Numbered from the stretch's first letter, positions 53,664 to 62,429 are shown. The stretch: 64,000 bases of DNA from Anaerococcus vaginimassiliensis (GCF_900626155.1 NZ_LR130844.1:1738786-1802785), one strand, 5' to 3'. A program made the numbers and translations. The notes: generated by a model from the letters alone, not told the origin.

Positions 53664-54743
53664 TTATTTTAGTTCGTTTTCAATTTCTTCTATGGTTGGT
53701 AATGCTCCTTTTAAACTTTCGGGAATTAAGTTTTGTAGTTGATATTCTGAAATTCCAATAGGCTCTCTTGAGCTTTCAGAAGCATATTTTGCCAATACAT
53801 TATCCTTTGTCTTACAGATTAAAAGACCTATTGTTTGATTATCCCCATCTCCCTTTAATATATGGTTTACAGATGTTACATAGGTTCCAAGTTGTCCTAT
53901 ATCCGCAGGTTTAAATGCGGAAATTTTAACCTCCACAACTACATAGCAATGTAGCTTAATATTGTAGAATAACATATCAATAAATTCTTCTGAATTTCCA
54001 ACTACAAGTCTATATTCTCTGCCCACGAACGAAAAACCTGTCCCTAGCTCCAATAAGAATTTTTGAATATTATCCATCAAAGCGTCTTTCAATTCTTTTT
54101 CATCATAATTTTGCCTTATAGATATAAAGTCAAAATTATACGGATCTCTCGTCATTTCATTGGCTAAATCACTTTGTGTAGCAGGCAAATTATTTGTGAA
54201 ATTTGTTATTGCTTTTCCTTGTCTCTCAAATAGATCTGTATCCAAGAAATTTAAAAGCACAGCTCTACTCCAGCTATTTTCTAATGTTTTAGATATAAAG
54301 AAAAATGCTTTATTCAAATTTCCCTCACATCTATCCATAATATATCTTTGATGTCCCCATGGGATACTAAAAATCATATTAAAATCTCCACCGACTTTAG
54401 ATATTTGTAAATCGTCCACAAGCTGTGGACGATTTAATGGCGAATACATTTCATAAAATTTTTTCATATATTTTAAATTAGTAACAGAAAATCCTTTAAC
54501 ATTGGGAATTTCATTTTTTAAATCCGAACTTAATTTTTTATAGAATCCGCTACCCCATCTGCTTTCTGCCTTTAAACTAATAATTTCTTCTCCTAAACTA
54601 TAATAAAACTTTAGCATTTCAGAATTGACCGAAACTGCTGCTTTAAGTTGCCTGCTTGTATATGATTTTTTTATTTTCTCAAGCATTTTTATATATTCAC
54701 TATCTCCTACAATAGCTAAATCTTTTTTATCCATTCTCATCAC
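53664..54743 (-). CDS. DUF1016 (YhcG-like) PDDEXK nuclease
   Basis: About 357 residues. N-terminal DUF1016 helical domain (YTSRQLKAAVSVNSEMLKFY, LSSDLKNEIPNVKGFSVTNL, SIPWGHQRYIMDRC) and C-terminal PDDEXK fold: LELGTGFSFVGREYRLVVGN, FIDMLFYNIKLHCYVVVEVK with D...ExK, then the CKTKDNVLAKYAS segment. Such proteins are predicted nucleases common in defence islands and on mobile elements. A solitary gene with its own flanking gaps, so it looks like cargo of the nested element. A start at the second or third codon is possible. Confidence 0.88.
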   Translation of the reverse strand: MMRMDKKDLAIVGDSEYIKMLEKIKKSYTSRQLKAAVSVNSEMLKFYYSLGEEIISLKAESRWGSGFYKKLSSDLKNEIPNVKGFSVTNLKYMKKFYEMYSPLNRPQLVDDLQISKVGGDFNMIFSIPWGHQRYIMDRCEGNLNKAFFFISKTLENSWSRAVLLNFLDTDLFERQGKAITNFTNNLPATQSDLANEMTRDPYNFDFISIRQNYDEKELKDALMDNIQKFLLELGTGFSFVGREYRLVVGNSEEFIDMLFYNIKLHCYVVVEVKISAFKPADIGQLGTYVTSVNHILKGDGDNQTIGLLICKTKDNVLAKYASESSREPIGISEYQLQNLIPESLKGALPTIEEIENELK

Positions 54744-54882
54744 TCCAATCTGATTCTTTATTTTATTCTGTTTCTTACACCAATGGTGGGAGTTTTAATT
54801 TTTTATCATAATCAGCTTACTGTAAACAAGCTCATTTTATCATTACACATTTAGTTTAATTAATGTGATTATACCAAAAATG

Positions 54883-55362
54883 TTAAATCTTTTCTATCTC
54901 TCCCTCTATCTCTATATCTTTATCTATATCTTTCTCTATCTCTATCTCTTGTCGGACATGGGTTGGACTCATTAAGGACAATGTCCTCTGTTTATTTTGT
55001 CTGTATCTTCTTTTTTTCTCTGCCCATGCTGTTTCTGATCCGATTAGGTTTGGTATTTCAGTTAGGTAGTATTCATCATTTTCTGTTACAACTTCTAATA
55101 AGCCTTGATTGATTAAATAATTTACCGTAACCATTACATCATCGTCTGTTTCATCTATGGTTAGTGCTAACTCTTTTATAAAATCACTTTCTACTCCGTC
55201 ATAATAGAGTTTGCCCTCATCTTTTAAGCTTAGTAGTAGAAGTTTTAAGTAGATTATCGTGTAGGTATCTCCTCCCGATATTTTCCTTAATCTTTTTATC
55301 CTTTTGTCTGTGAAAAATTCCTCTTTTAATTTTATCCAATAATATCTTTTGTTTGTTGCCAT
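54883..55362 (-). CDS. Phage replisome organizer N-terminal domain protein
   Basis: 159 residues. KRYYWIKLKEEFFTDKRIKR, LRKISGGDTYTIIYLKLLLL, YYDGVESDFIKELALTIDET form the winged-helix of the phage replisome organizer family; ends in IEIEKDIDKDIEIEGEIEKI, a simple repeat tail (translated from ATCT-type tandem repeats at 54890-54945). The DnaD-like C-terminal half of longer family members is absent. Upstream are two tandem palindromes (55382-55418), probably its binding or control sites. Confidence 0.82.
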   Translation of the reverse strand: MATNKRYYWIKLKEEFFTDKRIKRLRKISGGDTYTIIYLKLLLLSLKDEGKLYYDGVESDFIKELALTIDETDDDVMVTVNYLINQGLLEVVTENDEYYLTEIPNLIGSETAWAEKKRRYRQNKQRTLSLMSPTHVRQEIEIEKDIDKDIEIEGEIEKI

Positions 55363-55381
55363 ATCTGCTCCTTTCTTGATT

Positions 55382-55418
55382 TTCGATAATCGAAATTCTT
55401 GATTTCCGATTTTCGGAA
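55382..55418. promoter_or_regulatory. Two tandem palindromes upstream of the replisome organizer
   Basis: TTTCGATAATCGAAA (55381-55395) and TTCCGATTTTCGGAA (55403-55417), 22 bp apart, each nearly perfect dyads. They lie 20-60 bases before the gene and could be replication iterons or an operator. Confidence 0.5.
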
Positions 55419-55436
55419 GTCTTGTTATTATGGTTA

Positions 55437-55469
55437 TCTAAGGGAGTAACTTTTCGTTACTCCCTTAGA
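55437..55469. other. 14-bp perfect hairpin over the pcfB stop codon
   Basis: TCTAAGGGAGTAAC pairs perfectly with GTTACTCCCTTAGA around a five-base loop. It covers the last codons of pcfB and is not followed by T-run on the minus strand, so it is more likely an mRNA stability or processing structure than a terminator. Confidence 0.6.
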
Positions 55470-55992
55470 TTTCTCTGGTCATATCTTTTTTGTTTGGTTT
55501 TACTTTTTCTTTTACTTTTCTTTTGACTTTCTCTTTTGTCTTATCCTTGTTCTTGGATAGGTCTTTGTATTTCTTTATCTGCTTTAGGATACTTTCTTTT
55601 TCTTTTTTATTTTCCTTGGCTATGACTTGCTTAAAGGCATATTCCATCACTTTTATGTCTTTGGCTTGGAAAAATACTTCATAGTTTTGAGTTTCTTTGT
55701 TTTTCATTACTGAGAAACTTACTCCAAGTTTGTTTAGTTCTTTTTTTAAGTCTTTGAGGTCGCTTTGATCTATGCTTATATTTTCTAGTTGTCCTTTTTT
55801 GTAGAGGTCTTTTATTTTTATTTCATCGCCCATAAGACTTTTGAGGTTTCCGTTTGCTTTTTCTAAAGTATCATTCATCTTTTTTCTTATTTCTTTGTCT
55901 AAGTTGATTGATTCTTTTGCTGCCTTTATTGTGTATGTTATTATGGTTTGTGCTGCTTGACCTGCTTCTTTGCTTATTTCTTCGTTTATCAT
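55465..55992 (-). CDS. pcfB: PcfB/DUF3801 family protein
   Basis: 175 residues. NEEISKEAGQAAQTIITYTI, LKKELNKLGVSFSVMKNKET, and YEVFFQAKDIKVMEYAFKQV is the PcfB (DUF3801) pattern, found next to coupling proteins and relaxases in Gram-positive conjugation. The tail carries KESILKQIKKYKDLSK and a strongly basic stretch (KEKVKRKVKEKVKPNKKD), matching the tail motif on the MOBQ relaxase and the SSB-like proteins. It may link relaxosome and coupling protein; no coupling protein gene is in the nested element. Confidence 0.83.
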   Translation of the reverse strand: MINEEISKEAGQAAQTIITYTIKAAKESINLDKEIRKKMNDTLEKANGNLKSLMGDEIKIKDLYKKGQLENISIDQSDLKDLKKELNKLGVSFSVMKNKETQNYEVFFQAKDIKVMEYAFKQVIAKENKKEKESILKQIKKYKDLSKNKDKTKEKVKRKVKEKVKPNKKDMTREI

Positions 55993-56019
55993 GTTTTATC
56001 TCCTTTGTTTGAATTAAAA

Positions 56020-56059
56020 AAAGGGAAGTATAGGCTTTAATTTTTCTATACTTCCCTTT
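56020..56059 (-). terminator. Terminator behind the 57-residue ORF
   Basis: Perfect 14-bp stem AAAGGGAAGTATAG / CTATACTTCCCTTT, 12-base loop, followed on the minus strand by TTTTTAATTC. Confidence 0.85.
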
Positions 56060-56175
56060 GCTTGTTTTTATTTGGTTGTTGGTGATGGTGGAATGCTTAT
56101 TTTAGATGTTTTTATAGCTTACTTAGGTATTTGTACCTTTTATTGTTTTTCTGCTCTTATTTTGCTTTTCCACCT

Positions 56176-56349
56176 TTAGTAGTTTATGTGTGTTCTTTTA
56201 TCTGATAGATAGTTTTTCATGTTGGAATATATAATCTGTATTTCTTCATTGCTCATCGCTTTTATTTCTTCTGTGCTTTTATATGTTTTGTATGTTCCAT
56301 CTTGATCTGCTTTTATGAGTTCGTCTATTAGCTCTTGCCTTTTATTCAT
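56176..56349 (-). CDS. Small hypothetical protein between relaxase and pcfB
   Basis: 57 residues from an ATG at 56347-56349 with an excellent ribosome site (AGGAGG, eight bases). It reads MNKRQELIDELIKADQDGTY, KTYKSTEEIKAMSNEEIQII, YSNMKNYLSDKRTHINY. Charged, soluble, helical; family unknown, but very short proteins with this start-site quality between mobA and pcfB are likely real. Its own terminator follows at 56020-56059. Confidence 0.65.
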   Translation of the reverse strand: MNKRQELIDELIKADQDGTYKTYKSTEEIKAMSNEEIQIIYSNMKNYLSDKRTHINY

Positions 56350-56422
56350 CTCTATTACCTCCTAGATCTGCCTTTATTTTCTTGGACATATTATAGCTTG
56401 GATAAGATATTTTTACCAGGTC

Positions 56423-58063
56423 TTATCTTTCTTGATCCATTTTCTTGTTTTTCATCATTTCTCTGTATTCATTGTCTTTAATAACTTGGTCTTGGAATTT
56501 TTTAATCTGTGCTATTACACTTGGTTTTTCACCTTGTTTTATTAGCTTATCTATTTCTATGGATAAATCTATGCCAAGTTCTTTGTTTACAAAATCTACT
56601 GAATATTTTATATGATTAATTTCCTGATATTCATCTTTTATCTTATCTTTTTCTTTATTTATTTCTTCAAGATTTGCCATTAAAAGATCTTTTTCTTCAT
56701 TCCATTTTTTAGGACTTAGTTTTTCTTTGTCTGATAGGAGTTTTTTTAATTTCTCTCTTACTACCTTATATTGGTCTATATCTTTCTTATGTTTATTATA
56801 AAATGCATCTTTTGTGAATATGTTTTTCTTTTGGTATTCTTCATAAACTTCTTTTTTAGCTTTGTAGATTTCATAGTATAGAATTTTCTTTTCTACATCT
56901 TCCATTTCTTTATGGATTGTCTTTGCTTTTTTATTTTGCCTATAACTATTAGACTTTAAACTTTCTATTTTTGTTTGTAACTGACCTATGGTTTCTATGT
57001 CATTTTTTCTTAAATAACTATATGCACTTGTTAGCTTTTTGAAGTCATACTTTTCTTTATTAGTTTTTGCATATCCTTTTAGGTATTTACCTTTTTCTTT
57101 TTGAATTTCTGAATAAGTTAATAGATAATTTGTTAGATTGAAAAGTTTAGGGTTTTCTATTACCTTATCTCTTTCTATATCCTTAAATTTTTCATAAGCA
57201 GTAGATAGGTTATCTAATAAATTCCCTATCCAACCCTTTAATGTTTTTATCTCTTCTTTTATTGTTTTTACAAGTTGATTATATTTTCTTATTTCTCTAT
57301 TATAGTTTCCCTTGTCAGTTTCTATTCCCTTTCGTTCCATTGCACTTGCTGCTGATCCTAAATGGATTGTCGGTAGATAATCTGAATTTTGTCTTTTAAA
57401 ACTCCTATGGTCTACTCTTTTTTCTATCTTGTTTTTTGCTAGATATTCGTTGCAAAGGTTTGAAAAATTTTCTCTCCATTTTTCTACATTGCCTTTATCA
57501 TTCCAGGTTGTTAGTTCTACTTTTCTTGTCTTTGGTTTTCCATTTTTGTTTAAAATCTTTTCCCCTTTTTCATCTAGGATATATTCTTTTTTTGACTTTG
57601 CTAAGAACTCTCCTTTTTCGTTTATGGGTCGCATTATGGTCATTATATGACAATGAATATTTCCATTTTTGTCTTGACTCTCATCATGAATTGCATAATC
57701 TACTATCATTCCTTGTGATGTTAGATTTTCTTTTATAAATCTTTCAACTAGGTTTTTATTTTCACTTAAAGATAACTCTTTTGGTAGTCCTATTATGAAT
57801 TGTCTTGCTAGTTGTGCATTAGAATTTTTTTCTGCCATTTCTACTTTATTCCATAAGGTCGACCTATCATTAAATTCTTTTGGTATATGATCAGGTAATA
57901 TTATATTTTTTACTAATACTTTTTCTTTTCTTGTATAGTCATGGGTTACTCCGTCCCATTCATTTTTTATTTTTTCTCCACTTATATATGCTGCACTTGC
58001 TACTGCACTTTTTCCTTTTCCTCTTGATATTATGTTTACTGAAAAATGAAAACTGTCTGCCAT
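56423..58063 (-). CDS. mobL: MobA/MobL relaxase (MOBQ type)
   Basis: 546 residues from the ATG at 58061-58063 (AAGGAA nine bases upstream). MOBQ motifs: FHFSVNIISRGKGKSAVASA, AAYISGE with catalytic Tyr about 23, QLARQFIIGLPKELSLSENK, and metal triad in HDESQDKNGNIHCHIMTIMR near 127-145. The C-terminal 300 residues are coiled-coil. The end reads KPSVIAQIKKFQDQ ... MDQER, the shared tail motif. It would nick the candidate oriT at 58233-58375. Second relaxase type in the window, distinct from the MOBP enzyme at 5885. Confidence 0.93.
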   Translation of the reverse strand: MADSFHFSVNIISRGKGKSAVASAAYISGEKIKNEWDGVTHDYTRKEKVLVKNIILPDHIPKEFNDRSTLWNKVEMAEKNSNAQLARQFIIGLPKELSLSENKNLVERFIKENLTSQGMIVDYAIHDESQDKNGNIHCHIMTIMRPINEKGEFLAKSKKEYILDEKGEKILNKNGKPKTRKVELTTWNDKGNVEKWRENFSNLCNEYLAKNKIEKRVDHRSFKRQNSDYLPTIHLGSAASAMERKGIETDKGNYNREIRKYNQLVKTIKEEIKTLKGWIGNLLDNLSTAYEKFKDIERDKVIENPKLFNLTNYLLTYSEIQKEKGKYLKGYAKTNKEKYDFKKLTSAYSYLRKNDIETIGQLQTKIESLKSNSYRQNKKAKTIHKEMEDVEKKILYYEIYKAKKEVYEEYQKKNIFTKDAFYNKHKKDIDQYKVVREKLKKLLSDKEKLSPKKWNEEKDLLMANLEEINKEKDKIKDEYQEINHIKYSVDFVNKELGIDLSIEIDKLIKQGEKPSVIAQIKKFQDQVIKDNEYREMMKNKKMDQER

Positions 58064-58163
58064 TTTTATCATTTCCTTTCTTTCTTTGTTGTTTTAGGTG
58101 GAGGCTTAATAGATTTTTTATATCCACTTTGTGAATGAGCGTTTTGAAATGATAGAATTAAAA

Positions 58164-58208
58164 AAGCCGACTACTGAATTAATTTTTGTTGTTTCAGTAT
58201 GTCGGCTT
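58164..58208 (-). terminator. Terminator upstream of the MOBQ relaxase
   Basis: AAGCCGAC...GTCGGCTT with a second pairing block ACTGAA/TTCAGT; T-run on the minus strand. Confidence 0.8.
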
Positions 58209-58232
58209 AATTGTTTTGTTCATTTCAAATTT

Positions 58233-58375
58233 TAAAAGTCAAGGGCGAGCCTTAGCGAGTTTATTTACCCTTGACTTTTAAAAAGCGAATGGTTGTTGCT
58301 CCCTGCAAGGGTTTGGCTCCGCAGGACGCAAACACCCTTTAGGGTGTATAATTGCGCCCTTAGAAAATCTAAGGG
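58233..58375 (-). other. Candidate oriT of the MOBQ relaxase
   Basis: GC-richer than its surroundings and full of dyads: a perfect 13-bp stem TAAAAGTCAAGGG/CCCTTGACTTTTA (58233-58280), ACACCCT/AGGGTGT (58332-58347), and CCCTTAGA-AAA-TCTAAGGG (58357-58375). The strand opposite the gene contains GCGCCCTTA, like the nic region core of RSF1010-type oriT. It lies between DUF3847 and mobL, where MOBQ origins commonly sit. Confidence 0.55.
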
Positions 58376-58397
58376 AGATTTAATTATTATATTTTTC

Positions 58398-58688
58398 CTA
58401 ATTTTCTCTCATTATTTTTAGTGTTTCTTTAAATTCTTTTGTCTTTGTTGCTTCTTCTAGTAGGATTTTTATTTCTTCATCTGTTAGTTCTTCTGCATTT
58501 TCTATAAGGCTTTCTAAGATTGCTCCTCTTGTTATTAGCCTATGAGTTCTTTCTTTTCTTCTTTTCACTATGTCTTGTTTTAATATCTTCTTTTCTTGAT
58601 TTTTTAGTTGCCTTAATCTTTCTTCTGTATCATCAATTTTATCTTTTATTTCTTTTGATTCTTGTCTTATTTGTTCTAAATTTTTCAT
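58398..58688 (-). CDS. DUF3847 family protein
   Basis: 96 residues: KNLEQIRQESKEIKDKIDDT, EERLRQLKNQEKKILKQDIV, KRRKERTHRLITRGAILESL, then an acidic ELTDEEIKILLEE. A coiled coil followed by the RTHRLITRG segment is the DUF3847 pattern, a constant companion of MobA/L relaxases in Gram-positive mobilizable elements, probably an accessory relaxosome protein. Confidence 0.85.
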   Translation of the reverse strand: MKNLEQIRQESKEIKDKIDDTEERLRQLKNQEKKILKQDIVKRRKERTHRLITRGAILESLIENAEELTDEEIKILLEEATKTKEFKETLKIMREN

Positions 58689-58711
58689 ACTTATATCCTT
58701 TCTTGTAATAA

Positions 58712-58745
58712 AAAAACGACTAGATTTTTATTTCTAATCGTTTTC
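58712..58745 (-). terminator. Terminator, GCGATTAGAAA family
   Basis: Minus strand ACGATTAGAAATAAAAATCT then AGTCGT and a T-run. Third member of the hairpin family. Confidence 0.8.
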
Positions 58746-58748
58746 GTT

Positions 58749-58994
58749 TTAAATATTATAATTTGCTATATTCCATTTTAATTTTATGTTTTCTATATTT
58801 CTTTCCATGTAATCACAATCTGAAGTACCTCTACTGTCTATTGGCAATTTAATTTTTATATCTGTCAATACTGTGCTAGATATTTGATCTTTATATTCAG
58901 TATTTTTTAAAGCTTGCCTAATAATTGAAGTTAAATAGAATGCTACTTCTCTATTCAATTCTTTATTTTTTAATTTTAAACAATGAATTTTCAT
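58749..58994 (-). pseudogene. HsdS-like C-terminal fragment
   Basis: 81 residues. EVAFYLTSIIRQALKNTEYK, STVLTDIKIKLPIDSRGTSD, CDYMERNIENIK resembles the C-terminal end of type I restriction specificity subunits or related target-recognition domains (final LPVxxxGxPDxxYMExYI). No hsdR or hsdM is nearby and no N-terminal recognition domain is present, so it is most likely a left-over of a lost restriction cargo. Confidence 0.5.
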
Positions 58995-59104
58995 ATCTAG
59001 GCTTGCTTCATATTTATGATAAAAGACTGATCCTAAAATGAAACAGATATAAAATTTTCAAAAACTTTATAATTTTTATCATCTTTATACCCCTACTAAA
59101 ATAA

Positions 59105-59995
59105 TTAGCTTATATTTCTTAAATAAAATTCTTCCAATGTTTCTTCTTTTCTAAAAATTTCATAGACTTTTATGCCATTATTAACTAATAGACTAACAAC
59201 CTCTGAACTGTCTTCTATATTTTCTTTAACTCGAATCCTGCCATTTTGAATATCAATTTTGGAGATTTCTTGTTCCTTTAATATCTCTACAGTTCTATTA
59301 ATATCTGAAGTGTAGATTTCTATATAATTAAAATCTCTGCTATGCAAATCATCCAAACTTAATTTATCTATCACTTGACCGTCATTAATAATCGCTATTT
59401 TATTTACCAAGTTTTCCAACTCCGGAAGTACATGACTAGAAATAATAATAGTCACTCCATTTTCTTCATTTAGTCTTTTTAATAAGTCTCTTATTTCTAC
59501 TATCCCGGTAGGATCTATTCCATTAATAGGCTCATCTAAAATTAGAAGTTCTGGTTTCCCCAAAAGACATACAGATAAAGCTAATCTCTGCTTCATACCA
59601 ACTGAATAGTTTTTAACTACCTTACCATCATTGTAGCTTAATCCAACTAATTCTAAAGATTTCTTTATAGTATTCTCATTAGTAATGCCTTTTTGAATGG
59701 CAAAATATCTCAAATTATCTTTACCTGTCAAATTACCAAACAAGGTTGGATTTTCCAAAATTGCTCCAATTTTCTTTCTTCCTTCTGAAAGATTCTTCCC
59801 TCCAAACAATTCATAATCACCTTGAGTTTTCTCAGTAATTCCACAGAGAATTTTCATCAGTGTTGATTTTCCAGCACCATTTTTACCAATTATACCATAG
59901 ATATCTCCTCTATTCACTGTTAGCGAACAGTTATTTAAAGCGTATTTGTCATTATATTTTTTTGAAAGATTATCTGTTTTTACTATAGCATCCAT
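59105..59995 (-). CDS. ABC transporter ATPase
   Basis: 296 residues from the ATG at 59993-59995 behind GAGGTGG. Walker A GKNGAGKST near 40, signature NYSVGMKQRLALSV, Walker B LLILDEPINGID, H-loop SSHVLPELE. C-terminal 80 residues are the extra domain seen in BcrA-type drug-resistance ATPases. Partner of the permease upstream (overlap region 59995-60004 is nine bases) in the PadR-controlled operon. Substrate unknown; such cassettes often handle antimicrobial peptides or envelope stress. Confidence 0.88.
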   Translation of the reverse strand: MDAIVKTDNLSKKYNDKYALNNCSLTVNRGDIYGIIGKNGAGKSTLMKILCGITEKTQGDYELFGGKNLSEGRKKIGAILENPTLFGNLTGKDNLRYFAIQKGITNENTIKKSLELVGLSYNDGKVVKNYSVGMKQRLALSVCLLGKPELLILDEPINGIDPTGIVEIRDLLKRLNEENGVTIIISSHVLPELENLVNKIAIINDGQVIDKLSLDDLHSRDFNYIEIYTSDINRTVEILKEQEISKIDIQNGRIRVKENIEDSSEVVSLLVNNGIKVYEIFRKEETLEEFYLRNIS

Positions 59996-60003
59996 AATCC
60001 ACC

Positions 60004-60738
60004 TCAATTGATTTCTTTTCTACTAAATCTTACATATCCGCTCATTAGATAAATTATAAAGATAAAAACAAAACTAATACTAGCTGTCTTCATAAAGCTA
60101 TTTCCAATTTGCTCTGTTGCCAATCCTAAATCTAATAGCTTGAATGGTTGTATTAGAAGAAGGTTATTAAATACATCGTAGACTTTTCCTTCAGTCATAT
60201 ACATTCCGATTTGAAAAACTGATGGAATTATAACAAAGGAAGTTGCAATGCCTAGAGCAACATTGTTCAATAAATAAGTTAATCCCATGACACCATTGTT
60301 TACATTTATCATCAATATTATCATTCTAATCAAGAAAAAGACAAATCCGATATATGATCCTCCAGTGTAATCAGATCCCACTAGATTTTTTAATAAACTG
60401 AATAATAAAATTAATCCTCCCATTATTACTATAGAAAAAAGAGTAAAAATTTGTAAAGTAATAAGGTCGCATACAAATATGTGCTTTCTACTAAGCCCCA
60501 TTGATAGTAGCTCTACTTTTATATCTTTTTTCTTAAAAATAGTCACGCTGAAAAAAATTGAAATTATAATACTAACAATCTTTAAAAATGTTTCCATAGA
60601 TTCAAAATATTCTCCCGAATTAGAGTCTATGGATGAATAAATCATACTTCCTAGTAATATCAATGTAATAGCAAAGATAAATTTAAGATAATTTCTTGTA
60701 TGAAAAATTCTAAAAATCTCAGCTTTAATATATTTCAT
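60004..60738 (-). CDS. ABC-2 type permease
   Basis: 244 residues with six membrane helices and no large outer domain. MKYIKAEIFRIFHTRNYLKF is the usual permease start; I use the ATG at 60736-60738 behind GAGAGGTG instead of an upstream ATG. The helices around IFSVTIFKKKDIKVELLSMG and LTYLLNNVALGIATSFV are typical of two-gene bacitracin-type transporters. It works with the ATPase downstream. Confidence 0.8.
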   Translation of the reverse strand: MKYIKAEIFRIFHTRNYLKFIFAITLILLGSMIYSSIDSNSGEYFESMETFLKIVSIIISIFFSVTIFKKKDIKVELLSMGLSRKHIFVCDLITLQIFTLFSIVIMGGLILLFSLLKNLVGSDYTGGSYIGFVFFLIRMIILMINVNNGVMGLTYLLNNVALGIATSFVIIPSVFQIGMYMTEGKVYDVFNNLLLIQPFKLLDLGLATEQIGNSFMKTASISFVFIFIIYLMSGYVRFSRKEIN

Positions 60739-60745
60739 GATCTTT

Positions 60746-61531
60746 TCACCTCTCATTGATAAATTCAAATCTATTTAGTTTACCTTCTAATTTTATTTTA
60801 TTGGGCGTATTTTGATTAAATATCTCATCATAATTTTTTAAACCAAGTTCGCCTTCAACAATAGAGAAATTCAATATATTGTCTCCTTTAAACTCATTTT
60901 TTTCTCCAAAAATTCGGGATTTATTTAAATTTAGTTTACTATCACTAATATTTGTAGAACTCATACTTAAATCTGATAGTTCTAAATCAAGATTTAATTT
61001 GTTTATCGTTGAATCAGTAAGATCAACATCAATTGCATTACCCTTAATCCCTACATTCTTAAGCGTTGCATTCTTAATACTTATTGAACCAACTCTATCA
61101 TTTATAGAAATCTTATCTATGTTTTGTATAGGTCCTTCAATTACCAATTTCAATTTAGATGATTCTTCGTCTAGTATTCCTATTGGTTTTTGTTTTAATA
61201 TCTTGTTAGAGATACTAATTACACTATTTTTTTCTTCGACCTCTATAGGACTTACATAGTCTGATTTTAAATTTTCAATCTCTACATTGTAATTTTCACT
61301 TGTATTGGATACTAACTCTATATTTGTAATATTTGTATCAATTTGTAGTTCTTTGATTTTTTCAAATTTTTTTGTTCCTGTATAACTAGATGCCACTACA
61401 GGATCTAAGCCATTTTTGTCAATATAATATTCATCTTCAGATAATTTTAGATTTAGCTTTCCTCCCATACTGCATCCGACAAGAGTTAAAACTATACCTA
61501 ATGCCAAGGTAATCCACAATTTCTTTTTCAT
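60746..61531 (-). CDS. Lipoprotein with DUF4097-like beta-helix domain
   Basis: 261 residues. Signal MKKKLWITLALGIVLTLVGC with lipobox LVGC. The mature part has repeated short strands (IKELQIDTNITNIELVSNTS, DKISINDRVGSISIKNATLK, LDLELSDLSMSSTNISDSKL) fitting the DUF4097/adhesin-like right-handed beta-helix found next to DUF1700 and PadR genes. Presumably lies outside the membrane and senses or buffers the envelope condition; role unproven. Confidence 0.78.
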   Translation of the reverse strand: MKKKLWITLALGIVLTLVGCSMGGKLNLKLSEDEYYIDKNGLDPVVASSYTGTKKFEKIKELQIDTNITNIELVSNTSENYNVEIENLKSDYVSPIEVEEKNSVISISNKILKQKPIGILDEESSKLKLVIEGPIQNIDKISINDRVGSISIKNATLKNVGIKGNAIDVDLTDSTINKLNLDLELSDLSMSSTNISDSKLNLNKSRIFGEKNEFKGDNILNFSIVEGELGLKNYDEIFNQNTPNKIKLEGKLNRFEFINER

Positions 61532-61545
61532 ATTAAAACCCCTTT

Positions 61546-62082
61546 CTAACTATTGATGTTTTTTTCCTTGATTCTTTTTATTATTAATTTCCCAATTAGG
61601 TTAATTATTTCAATCAATATCCCTGTTGCTGAAATAACTAAAAGTATTACTCCCAGTAGCAAACATAAACTTGCTATCGAGAATCCACCTAAAAAGAAGT
61701 TTTTTACTGTTCCAATAACTAATAAGATTACAGTGAAATAAGTAGCAGCTATTAAAAAAATAGCTGTAAATAACAAAGCCAAGAATACTATTAATCCTAC
61801 CAAAATTGTTGGTAGTGATAAAATACTTAAGGTAATTATTGGTATCCCTTTAAAAATTTTCTTAATCGAACTGTTTTCATCTTCCCAGTTATCTATTTTC
61901 ATAGATACATTTAATTCCCTAGCAATTTTATTTACATCATATTGATTTGGTATTTGATCTTCATCCGCTAAATTCATTTCATCAAATAACTCTGAGTAAA
62001 ATAGAATTGCCTCTTCTCTTTCTCTGTTATCAAATTTCTTTAATTTTTTATCCAAAGTTTGTAAAAAAGATTTCCTAATCAT
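61546..62082 (-). CDS. DUF1700 (HAAS-domain) membrane protein
   Basis: 178 residues. N-terminal HAAS signature RKSFLQTLDKKLKKFDNRER, EEAILFYSELFDEM, then three to four membrane helices. This family sits immediately after PadR regulators in Firmicutes and probably transmits a membrane signal. Overlaps the PadR gene by eight bases; 14 bases before the lipoprotein gene. Confidence 0.85.
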   Translation of the reverse strand: MIRKSFLQTLDKKLKKFDNREREEAILFYSELFDEMNLADEDQIPNQYDVNKIARELNVSMKIDNWEDENSSIKKIFKGIPIITLSILSLPTILVGLIVFLALLFTAIFLIAATYFTVILLVIGTVKNFFLGGFSIASLCLLLGVILLVISATGILIEIINLIGKLIIKRIKEKNINS

Positions 62083-62404
62083 CTCTACCCTCCTTACTTT
62101 TCAAAATAAAATCATCTACTGTATTTTTATACTTTGACCAGCTTTCTAATTGCTTCTCCAATTCTTTTTTTCCATCATCCGTTAAAGTGTAATATCGCCT
62201 ACTTCTTCCATTTATGGATTTATTATATGTTGCAAGATAATTGGATTTTTGCAACCTTCTTAATACTGGATAAACGGTAGATTCTGAAATATTAAATTCA
62301 TCTGATAACTCTTGGGTCAACTTGTACCCATAGGTATCTTCCTTATCGATTGCTATTAAAACACATAGCTCTAAAACTCGAGTATCTATTTCAAACAATC
62401 CCAA
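62075..62404 (-). CDS. PadR family transcriptional regulator
   Basis: 109 residues. Winged helix: VLELCVLIAIDKEDTYGYKL, TQELSDEFNISESTVYPVLR, RLQKSNYLATYNKSINGRSR and RYYTLTDDGKKELEKQLESW. Length and YGYKL/STVYPVLRRL motifs are diagnostic of the short PadR-s2 class. First gene of the PadR-DUF1700-lipoprotein-ABC operon, with tandem operators upstream (62430-62473). Confidence 0.93.
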   Translation of the reverse strand: MGLFEIDTRVLELCVLIAIDKEDTYGYKLTQELSDEFNISESTVYPVLRRLQKSNYLATYNKSINGRSRRYYTLTDDGKKELEKQLESWSKYKNTVDDFILKSKEGRDD

Positions 62405-62429
62405 TCACCTCACTTTTAAACTTATTATG

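Noticed and set aside
54890-54960. TCTATCTCTATC-type simple repeat
   Set aside because: Lies in the coding tail of the replisome organizer (IEKDIDKDIEIEGE); simple-sequence drift, though length may vary between strains.
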